Of a stretch of DNA of 64,000 nucleotides, positions 55,613 through 64,000 are shown piece after piece. The stretch spans positions 1,043,501 to 1,107,500 of the forward strand of contig JAJGOT010000125.1 of the NCBI GenBank assembly GCA_022457155.1. The letters run 5' to 3'. Source of the DNA: Cladopsammia gracilis. Taxonomy: Eukaryota > Cnidaria > Anthozoa > Scleractinia > Dendrophylliidae. Every line of letters starts with the position of its first letter. Position 1 is the stretch's first letter. The notes under the pieces are model-generated. The model did not search any database. It saw nothing but the letters and a program-made list of their open reading frames with translations, and was not told where the DNA came from. A program made the position numbers and the translations under genes.

Positions 55613-55804
55613 CTTACCATTTGTCAGAACTGCCCGGCCGGACTGCTCAATTCCTAAATATGATTCCATTATTTGCCAGACCTGGTCAGCCAGATTTGGA
55701 AATAGTATGCACCCTTTTCTGGACTTGTAGGAACAAGTCTTCAAAAAGATGCATTCTAGTTACAAACGAACCAGTCTGGCCGGCCAGTTCTGACAAATGG
55801 TAAG
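55613..55804. mobile_element. 192-bp MITE with CTTACCATTTGTCAGAACTG ends
   Basis: The first 20 bp and last 20 bp are exact inverses, and the CGGCCGG-type sequence next to them also pairs. The remaining gene-less DNA 55164-56126 shows no other feature. Confidence 0.8.
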
Positions 55805-56126
55805 CCCCCTAGGGATTCTATGACTCTTCAGCTGCTATCTATTAAGCTTGGCCAGAACACTTGGCAGAGAAAAAAGCTCCGGTGGGAGTAGATCCTAGAA
55901 ACCCTTGAAAACAAGCTAACGAAAGGGGAGCAAAGGCGAAATGAGAAGGAAAAGGGCGGTGGGGAGTGCTGTTATCAACCTCATTGCAGAGAGGGCTGCC
56001 GTTAATGATATTAAGTAATAAAAAATTATGTTATCTATGACTTTTCCCCTGTAATTAAAAACAACTGAGATTTCATTTCTAATTTAACTATCAACATAAG
56101 TCTACTTACAATATAATACAAGACAT

Positions 56127-59100
56127 CTAGTCGTTTCCAGCAAATGCCAGGGTGACGTCATCGCCAACGAGTACAAATGGAGCCCAGTATTTCACTTCAC
56201 TGAACCTGTCAGATTCTCTCATGCATTTCATGGCTTGGTTAAGAGCTTCACCTGCACTTTTTCCTTCCACCAAATGTTGGTAGAAACTTTTCATGAACTC
56301 CAGAGTGGCCTCGTCGTCAATTGCCCATAGCGACACCAGGACAGAACGAGCACCGGCAGCTAAGAAAGCCCGTCCAATACCAACCACACCTTCAGCCTTG
56401 ATCTCCCCACGACCACTGTGACAACAACTCAGCACAACTAGTCTTGCTTTCAGCTTTACATTCATCACATCGTTCATGGTTAAAAGGAAGTCTTCATCCT
56501 TAGGCACCTGGGATGCTCGTGATGGGTTTGGACAAAGTGCAATTTCGCCTGTTTCCATACGACCATGGGCTGCGATGTGTATTAACGCAACTGTCGAGAG
56601 TCGTTTCAACACTTCATTCTTCGTTGCGTCTTTGCCAGTCAGGGTTTCAGTGTTTAGTATTCGCCCAATCTCCTCTACTTCCCTTCTGGCGTCAGGCAGC
56701 TGATCTAGTTTCTGTCCCTCATCATTGACAACTTCTTGCACCCATGGATCTCCCACAACCAGCGCTCCAGACTTGCTGTGGTAATCGGCTGGACAATCCG
56801 AGATCAATTTGAAACTTGTCAGCGATGGAATCACTCGCATTCTGAATGAATCACTCAGGAACCTTGAATTCAGGTCCATAAGGGCAGCATAAGGTACCAA
56901 CCATAGTGGACCTTCGGGGACAATAATAATTTCATCGCCGTGAATCAAGTCTGCAATTGGGTCCATAATGACATCGTACAATCTTTTCAATTGTTCTTGC
57001 CGTGACTGTGATGAATGAGATTGTGTCTCATGGGAAATCTTTTTGGTCAAAGATGGTTTTCTCAGTTCACCCAATGAACGATCTTCGCAGTTTACCGCAG
57101 CTCTTACACCAATGCTCTGAAAGGTACTTTCAACTAACTCTTGTAGAAAACTGGTCGCATAATCTGGTGTGTTAAAATCCACAACTTCTTTTACCCTTAT
57201 GTGCATATCTTTGCCATTTTGGATGACCCATAGAATTAAAACACCATGATCAAAGGCAAGAAAAATGGTGGTGAATGGAATGTCTCTAATAATTCCTTGA
57301 ATTGTCTTTTCTTCTGCGCTGGACATCGTTTCAGTTCTTCGAATCCCAAAGTATGATTCCATAAGTTCTTTCAGAGCTTGCGCTCGTCCTTTCTCGGCAG
57401 CGCAGAGAGCCTCGACAGACCGGTTTAGTCTTAACAACACTCTCACCAAGGCGGTGTATGCACCTTGGTGAATGTCCCGTAAACTAATTTTCCACTCATC
57501 TTTAGATTGAAGACGAATCCTGACTTTCTCGAAAGCCTCCACACTGGCCTGAAAACATTGCAGAGCCTCATGTAAAGAACCTTCTGATTCATGAATTGAG
57601 CCCAAGAATTTATACGCTTCTCCAACCGCAGTCATATTGTCCACTTGTTTGGTAATTTTTAGGCCAAGTTCCATGTAATGTACACTTTTTTTTACTTCCC
57701 CGAATGTGAAATAACATTGGCCAAGAGAACAATACGCTTTACCTTCTGAGGCCTTTTCTCCAGTTTCATTGGCAATTTCAAGCTGGAGCTCATAATGTTC
57801 TTTGGCTTTTGTGACATCTCCGAGTGCTTCATAAACATTACCAAGCTGACTATATGCGTGTCCTTCTCCAGGTCTATCTCTGATTTCTATCGCAATTTTT
57901 AGACGACGTTCATAGCAATCTAAGGCTTTTTCAAAATTTCCAAGTCCAACATAAGTGTTGCCAAGGTAAGCATAACCATACTCTTCTCCTTTCCTGTCTC
58001 CCACTTCTTCTGCAATTTTAAGACGGTGTTCACAGTATTCTTTAGCCTTTTTAAAATTTCCAAGTCTGAAAAATGCAGTACCAAGGTAGCCATACACTCT
58101 CCCCTCTAATAATCTGTTTTGAATGTCCCTGGCAATTTTTAGACAGCGTTCATAGCATTCTATGGCTTTTTTGAACTCTCCGAGACTTTGATAACTGGTG
58201 CCAAGATTACCATAAGCTCGCCCTTCTTCATGCTTATCTCCCGTCTCTCTGGCAATTTTTAAAGCGTTTTCGTCGTAGTCTACGGCTTTTTTTACATCTC
58301 CGAGACTGCAATAAGTTCTGGCAAGGTTGCTATACGCTTCTCCTTCTGCAGACCTGTTTTTCACGTGCCTGGCAATTTTGAGACAGAGTTCATAGTAGAA
58401 GAGGGCTTCTTTGAAATTCCCGAGACTCTCATAAGCGCTGCCAAGATTATTACATACAGACAATTCTTCCTTTTTGTCTTCCACTTCTTTGGCAATTTTA
58501 AGAGACTGTTCGTGGTAGTTTATGGCTTTTTTGAAATCCCCGAGACTCTTATAAGCGCTGCCAAGGTTATTACACACAGACAATTCTTCCATTTTGTCTT
58601 CCACTTCTTTGTCAATTTTAAGATAGTGTTCATGGCAGTTTATGGCTTTTTTGAAATATCCAAGCTTACCATAGGCAAGGCCAAGAAATCTGTACACGCT
58701 TCTCTCTATACACCAGTATTTCCTATTTGCGAAATTTTCCAAAATGTTATAACATTCGGTTGCCGTTTTAAAATCTCCAAAATCTAAATATGGGTTTTCA
58801 AGTTTACTGTTCTCGACTCCTCCCGCAGGCTTGTCTTTCATATCATTGGCAAACTGGAGACAGCGTTCATAGTAGTATATGCCGTTTCTGAAATCTCCAA
58901 GGCCGCAGTATACGAGGCCAAGACGTTCACACAATCGTCCTTCTATAGACTTATCTTCCACTTCTTTGGCAAGTTTTAGAGAACGTTCAATGTAGCAGAT
59001 AGCTTTCTCGAAATCTCCCAGAATCCCATACATTTGGCCAAGACAGCAAGAAGTATTCCTTTCTGTAGATCTATCCCCAGTTTCTGTGGCTTTTTTGAGA

Positions 59101-59207
59101 CAGCTTTCGTAGCAGTCAATCCATATTTTGATATCGTCTCTGAAAGGCTCAAGCCTTTTCGCATATTCCTGTGAACAATAAAACATTCGTGTTCTTTCTA
59201 TTTGCAC
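56127..59207 (-). CDS. TPR-CHAT protein (TTC28-like), large exon
   Basis: The open frame encodes about 1026 residues. Residues about 10-580 are a dozen or more 40-residue tetratricopeptide repeats of the type [21 protein letters not shown]. Residues about 690-1020 form a CHAT domain (caspase-HetF-associated protease): LIHIAAHGR with the catalytic His at 881, and [11 protein letters not shown] with the catalytic Cys at about 929. Both active-site residues are present. The track start is a GTG. Either ATG eight codons on (MFYCSQ) or, better, a TTTTATTGTTCACAG acceptor at 59169-59183 with exon start 59168 gives a more plausible 5' end. The stop is at 56127. Related genes form large families in corals. 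Substrate and partner are unknown. Confidence 0.9.
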   Translation of the reverse strand: MQIERTRMFYCSQEYAKRLEPFRDDIKIWIDCYESCLKKATETGDRSTERNTSCCLGQMYGILGDFEKAICYIERSLKLAKEVEDKSIEGRLCERLGLVYCGLGDFRNGIYYYERCLQFANDMKDKPAGGVENSKLENPYLDFGDFKTATECYNILENFANRKYWCIERSVYRFLGLAYGKLGYFKKAINCHEHYLKIDKEVEDKMEELSVCNNLGSAYKSLGDFKKAINYHEQSLKIAKEVEDKKEELSVCNNLGSAYESLGNFKEALFYYELCLKIARHVKNRSAEGEAYSNLARTYCSLGDVKKAVDYDENALKIARETGDKHEEGRAYGNLGTSYQSLGEFKKAIECYERCLKIARDIQNRLLEGRVYGYLGTAFFRLGNFKKAKEYCEHRLKIAEEVGDRKGEEYGYAYLGNTYVGLGNFEKALDCYERRLKIAIEIRDRPGEGHAYSQLGNVYEALGDVTKAKEHYELQLEIANETGEKASEGKAYCSLGQCYFTFGEVKKSVHYMELGLKITKQVDNMTAVGEAYKFLGSIHESEGSLHEALQCFQASVEAFEKVRIRLQSKDEWKISLRDIHQGAYTALVRVLLRLNRSVEALCAAEKGRAQALKELMESYFGIRRTETMSSAEEKTIQGIIRDIPFTTIFLAFDHGVLILWVIQNGKDMHIRVKEVVDFNTPDYATSFLQELVESTFQSIGVRAAVNCEDRSLGELRKPSLTKKISHETQSHSSQSRQEQLKRLYDVIMDPIADLIHGDEIIIVPEGPLWLVPYAALMDLNSRFLSDSFRMRVIPSLTSFKLISDCPADYHSKSGALVVGDPWVQEVVNDEGQKLDQLPDARREVEEIGRILNTETLTGKDATKNEVLKRLSTVALIHIAAHGRMETGEIALCPNPSRASQVPKDEDFLLTMNDVMNVKLKARLVVLSCCHSGRGEIKAEGVVGIGRAFLAAGARSVLVSLWAIDDEATLEFMKSFYQHLVEGKSAGEALNQAMKCMRESDRFSEVKYWAPFVLVGDDVTLAFAGND

Positions 59208-59740
59208 ATTGTAGTTTAATTTATTTTTTCAGAGGTAACTAAATAAATGGCAGGCATTTACAATTTTGAAATATTTAGTAATATTAATATTTAGTATCTT
59301 TCTAATGGTTTTGATTACTTTTGAGCCAACTATGTTGCACCTCATATGACGTCATCATATCTTGAAACCTGACTTTAAATTAGAGATTTTGAGACCTGTT
59401 TTATACCTTCTTTAATTTTCATGATTAAACATCTTTAATAATTTACAGAGGGGCTGGGGGAATCAACCCCTCTTTTGTTGCCCATCTTATCTCATCTCTC
59501 ATGTATGTTCCCTGTCAACTCTGACAATGAGAGACTTTATATCTTTTCAGACGACACCTTTCAACCCGAAGGGCAAGTTGGTCCTCAGATTTCCCAGTCC
59601 TAGAAGACCAAAATAGGCCCGGTCTGGACAGGGATAATTAGTATCTTTCGTTAGCAGCGTTAATTATTTTAAATATGTTGGAATTAAATGCACAAGAAGT
59701 ATAAGCATAGGTCACTGAGAACAGGTGCGACATTACGCAC
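59208..59740. other. Upstream region or intron of the TPR-CHAT gene
   Basis: An AT-rich stretch precedes the exon on the minus strand. No further exon is recognised. Confidence 0.4.
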
Positions 59741-60240
59741 GAAGATCGAAAGGGTTTGTTTTCTTGTGGTTCTTTTTGACCATCACATATTCCTGTTAAG
59801 GATAACACAAGAATTAAAGAATGATTAAGTCATCTCGACATAACAGCTGTGTAGCATAGCCATTTCTTTGCTTTCTTAACAGTGTGAGCGATATGCTCGT
59901 TCCACCTAAGCTCCGAAGTAATGTACACACCTAGCAATTTGTAGGAGGTTACCATTTTAATTCGACTTCAACACATAACGAGAGGCCCAGGAGTAAATGG
60001 CGTGTGTTGTAGGAAATTTATAGTTATTTCTTTTCCCTTCTTGGGATTAAGCCTGCCACAGTACAGGGCAGATACGATGGTGAACACTTATACGAATGAT
60101 TTTAATAACAGTTGCGTCGTCAATATATATACTTCTAATATTACATCTTCGCGCCATACCGTTTACAACGATGCAAAATAGCATAGTTGTTAAAGATGAG
60201 AGACACCCTGTAACGAGAGGTTTTTGGCCTGTTTGGCTAA
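59740..60240 (-). pseudogene. Decayed CR1/Jockey-like LINE reverse transcriptase
   Basis: Minus-strand translation shows SIYIDDATV (RT catalytic box, about 60115-60140) and, after a frame change, YKLLGVYITSELRWNEHIAH (about 59900-59955), the block that follows the catalytic box in CR1/Jockey RT. Stops separate them. No ends are visible. Confidence 0.7.
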
Positions 60241-62681
60241 GTTAGAAGCGCTTGACGGAACTTTGCAAATATTGGTACTTGACAACTGAAATACTTCGCG
60301 AAGGCGCGTGAAGACTGAATGTTTAGAAAATAGTGATTTGCTAACGACGACGTGAAACGGGGGAGAAAAGCTCGGTAGAGCGGACTAGCTTGCTGCAGGC
60401 GCTCGTTGCAACTGCCAGAGGTACAGGGATCTAGTTTCCACGTCCCAATGAACAAGGAAGCGAAACAAGAACTGAGACTTCTCTGGAACACAGCAACTTC
60501 TTTATTTGTAGAGTAAACCTCGTGGAGTAATACTTCACACTGAACTAGCTCGTTGGTAATCGATTTACAACACTTCTGGCGCTACTTTTATATTGTCGTC
60601 ATTAAATTCATTTGTTCACTTAATTCAAAAGAATACAAAAGTTCATTTAAGGAGGCTCGTACCCATTTCTCAAGTCCACACCCTTTCAATTTTAATGGGC
60701 CATATCTTTTGTTGTAGTGCATAAAAAGACAAGCCACTTTGCATGCAAACACACAATACATTGAACTTTATGGGAGTATAGGATTTGTTTACATCGGTGC
60801 TTCCATGGCAACGGAATGGTGATCCTCTGAAATTCACAAGTTGCGGAGTTTCTCTAGATCAAGAGAAATTTTTGTAAAACCCGCTAGTGGACTAATTGAT
60901 TAGACCATGGGCTTCAACTGGACAAAGTTTGAAAGAAATGTATGAGAGCGTTTTCGAAATTTTTAGGGATGAAGTTTTGGGGATTATAAATACAGTGAAA
61001 AACATACTATCGACATAATTGGCTAATACCTAAAGAAAATGATGCGCGATGGGGATGCAGTTTCATCTCATAGTAGTTTGATTCCATTTGAAATGGTGTG
61101 TGAAAAAGTGAGGGGGTTGCTTTGGCCGATTGCGAGAAAGAAGGATTTGATAAGCGTGCGTTCAGCTGCTCTTGTTGCCGTTTTTGTATGTAATTTGGTC
61201 TATACGCCTACAAATGTGATGATAATTTGGAAACCGCGAGATAAATTTTTTTAAAAATTTGACAATCTCGAGATTGGTCATCAATTTATATGGCCTGCAA
61301 GTTTCAAGGACATTGAAGACATACAAGGCAATAAAATAGGGCCTCCAATGAACCAATTTTTTCCCGCAGATTTTGTGTTTACAAGTGAGCGTCCTCATTA
61401 TTCACGAGTATTGTTTTCGAGTTTCATATGCACGTGCAAAACTTTAGCAAAAAATTTATTTGCATCGGAACAGAACGCTCGATTGCTTTCCGAAGAATTT
61501 TCCGAAACATGCTTTCGGTTCCATAGTTTTCCTTTCATTTGTGTTAATCTATTGAAAAACCACGTGTTGCAGACTAGACTGTATTGTAAAAAGTTGCAGA
61601 TGATTTTTTGAAATGTAAATTACTCTGCAGTGGTTAACAACTGGTAAACAAACATCTGTTCTATTCAAGGTTACTCTCTTTTGAAAACAAACGTGTTCAA
61701 TTGAAATTACTGTTCCTTTCATACCGGGTGTTTACACATAAAATTACACATGACAATGCCTGCTATTTTGCATATGAAAAGTACAAAATGTCTCAGCTAC
61801 AGAATCTCCAAAACATGAAAATGGTTCTAACTTAAACTATTTTACGCGATACGAAAATACTTCAGAAACTCATTTGTGTAGGAGGTTGTGATCGAGAGCT
61901 CACCGAAAATATACTAAGTTAGAAAAGCTATCGATTCTTGCTCGTGTACAAAAGAACAGGCATATGTCAAGTAAAACAAATTAAACACGATTCAGTCGAA
62001 ACCAGGAGGCTTTGTTCTTTTGAAATGCTAATGTAAAAATTGTTGTTTTGTATGCTTTATGGTTTTCGTTTCGAAAACCACGTTGAGAACCTTTCATGAC
62101 CTTTAGTTGAACTTTCCAAATCTTAGACAAAATGCGCCTTTTTCTCTCGTGATACTGAACCCTATTACCCTAACCCTTTGGGACCTACTGGTAAAGAAGC
62201 AATCCCCCTAACACACATTTTCTCCTTCGTTATCAGTAAATAAAATTTTCATTAAGTCTCAATTCAGCGTTCAATTACATGAATGTTTTATCAACTTAGC
62301 TAAGAAAACAATCATTTTAATTTTTTACGCAGTAATTAAGACGAAGATTCATTAACACCAGTGAATAATTATTAGCAACAGATGAAAGAAACTCAAATCG
62401 CTAAATTTTCTCAACTCAGTTCTAAATTTATATCCCAAATTTTAAGTGATCAAAGTTATTACGAGTGCACATTTAAAGATAATGGACAGAATATCCAAAA
62501 ATAATATGTGTTTATCCAAAGATAATATGTAATATGTAAAATGTACAATGTAGACATACATGTGTTCTGATCACTTATGTCCAGAAATGCAAGTAACTCG
62601 GACTTTGGGCACTTCATATGACACACAATTATTTGTAATTTCCATACGACTTCATGTTTGACAGAATTGCTTGTGTTTAGG
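60241..62681. other. Unassigned non-coding DNA
   Basis: Short ORFs (for example 61348-61611) lack recognisable motifs and overlap on both strands. No repeat borders were identified by eye. Confidence 0.35.
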
Positions 62682-63023
62682 CGGTTTGGCTATATCAAAG
62701 GCGTAGAGTGAGGGTCGGACACCTTATTGAGACTTATATAACGGAGTAACCGGTTAGCTTTCAGTTGATGTTAGGGGTAGCAGTTTATATAGTTAAATTT
62801 AGGACTAAGCAACCCGAGAAGCTAGGTGGTACAGTGGTACGGTAGGCTATGTAAACCTAAGCCTAGCTGAGGTCGCAGGTTCAATCCTCAGTGGGGATTT
62901 TAGATTTTCTTTTTTACACTTAAAAATTTATTGAAAATAAAATTCTAAGTGTCGACATTACGTTATATAAGTCTCAAAAAGGTGTCCGACCCTCACTCTA
63001 CGCCTTTGATATAGCCGAACCCG
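62682..63023. mobile_element. 342-bp Mutator-like MITE with 9-bp TSD and internal tRNA-like promoter
   Basis: The cores of the inverted ends (62688-62743, 62962-63017) differ at one of 56 positions, and six weaker outer bases extend them. GTGTTTAGG is duplicated at 62673-62681 and 63024-63032. A 9-bp duplication with long TIRs is characteristic of Mutator-like elements. Between the TIRs lies a Pol III A box (62827-62839) and B box (62878-62887). Confidence 0.85.
62821..62895 (+). repeat. tRNA-like sequence inside the MITE
   Basis: TGGTACAGTGGTA and AGGTTCAATCCT lie at tRNA spacing (about 40 bp between boxes). The ends do not pair into a convincing acceptor stem. It looks like a SINE head captured by the element. 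Confidence 0.55.
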
Positions 63024-63452
63024 TGTTTAGGTGAGAATTAGGTCTAGTGGACACTTCATGATGTCTATCATAAAGAGCATGAATCTCATTAGCGTGCATT
63101 TCTGGACATACCTCGTTCTGGTCGAGAACCTCAACGCAAAGAACGTTTTCAAGGGGGTCGGGGGTGGGAGTGTTGATGGGGAGAGTCATTACCTCGTCTA
63201 TCACTATTTCACTTGCAGGTGTGCTCGCTGTCGTCTCTGGGTTTGTTGCCTTCAGTCCCACAACAGACCTGCGCCTCAAATCAAACAACATTCTGTTGTT
63301 CTGATTAATCTTTTTATATATAGTCAAGTGAACAAACATTAGAAAATATAGCAGTGCCTTAACACACCAAATACAAGCAATTATCTTCAATCGGTTGCTT
63401 TTACTGTATGTTTAGGAAAAAGCAAATAAAGATGTTTCATTAACCTACAGTA

Positions 63453-63546
63453 CAGGGCCGAGTTGTTCAAAGCCTGATTAGCGCTAATCCAGGATTAACT
63501 GTCAACAGAACATATGAGTCGTCATGGTAATTAACAACTCGGCCCA
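63453..63546. mobile_element. 94-bp MITE with GGGCCGAGTTGTT ends
   Basis: CAGGGCCGAGTTGTT at the left is mirrored by AACAACTCGGCCCAG at the right, and GCGCTAATCCAGGATTAAC in the centre is partly palindromic. The DNA from 63547 to 64000 has an (ATT)n tract near 63700-63740 and no gene. Confidence 0.75.
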
Positions 63547-64000
63547 GGAGTATTTTGTGGCGAGCGAATATTGAATATTTTCTTCCCGAAATGTTTGGGC
63601 GCCATCTTGGAAAATGAAATTAGATTGTTGGGGGAGTAGAAAATGCGACCAACTGGGTGGGCATCAGGCAGAAAGGCGAAGAAAGGGGTAGGGGAGGGAT
63701 TATTATTATTGTTATTATTATTATTTATTTATTATTATTTTTTTTTTGCGGACAGGAAAGGAAAACGTTTTGGATGTTCCATATCATCCATCTAGGTTTT
63801 ATTGTCATAGCTTGCTCTTGAAGATTCGAGTGCCCCAAGGCTCAGCAACTAAAAAATACCCAGGTCAAATAGGCTTCCTCTATACATCCTTTTATTGCAT
63901 CTTTATCGTCAGTATATTTTGTAAAACTAGACAATAAACAATACAATTGAACAGCTGGGAAAGTATGGACTCCACAGGGAGGCATAAGATATATATAGAA

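Noticed and set aside
58365..58787. 140-aa plus-strand ORF
   Set aside because: It is the antisense reading of the TPR repeats, which is why it looks repetitive.
6966..60530. Shared CTCGTGGAGTAA near 6966 and 60524
   Set aside because: The match is only about a dozen bases with no further similarity around it; chance is likely.

Overview
The window is animal nuclear DNA. It is AT-rich, has spliced exons with GT-AG borders, and is dominated by transposons, so most of it is repeats around a few genes. The repeat types (tRNA-derived SINEs, Penelope-like elements, short MITEs, TPR-CHAT genes) suggest a cnidarian, probably an anthozoan such as a stony coral; that assignment is inference from recall, not a search.

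Layout. 1-3543: 3' part of an APE/RT non-LTR retrotransposon ending in poly(A). 3545-7204: relic of an integrated double-stranded DNA virus-like element. It has a structural-protein tail fragment, a 224-aa hydrophobic/coiled-coil protein with late-domain-like motifs, a 70-aa protein, a VLTF3-like transcription factor, a convergent YqaJ-type nuclease, a 78-aa Cys protein, then a 20-bp-phased repeat cluster and a long palindrome. 7205-50935: a mosaic of partial segmental duplications of one locus that carries the 5' end of a glutaminyl-tRNA synthetase (QARS) gene and, upstream of it on the same minus strand, a type II membrane glycosyltransferase-like gene. QARS exon 1 occurs three times (17795-17902, 26587-26694, 47583-47690), exon 2 twice (8290-8440, 44402-44552) and exon 3 once (36037-36128). 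The glycosyltransferase-like gene is intact once (29623-30984), frameshifted once (22136-23496) and broken once (23521-24240). Because the copies can be compared with each other, many transposon insertions show both a filled and an empty site. One is a Ty3/Gypsy element with 96-bp LTRs (38649-44362) that itself contains a LINE, which contains a foldback element, which contains a hairpin. 50936-56126: MITEs and low-complexity DNA. 56127-59207: a large minus-strand TPR-CHAT gene. 59208-64000: decayed LINE and MITEs, including a 9-bp-TSD element with an internal tRNA-like Pol III promoter.

Complete-looking coding potential is limited to the TPR-CHAT exon, the glycosyltransferase-like exon of the second copy, the small viral genes and the first LINE's long ORF. 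No QARS catalytic-core exon is visible, so the QARS copies here look like 5' fragments unless the rest lies elsewhere. Near-identity of the 2.7-kb glycosyltransferase blocks means either a very recent duplication or uncollapsed haplotypes in the assembly.
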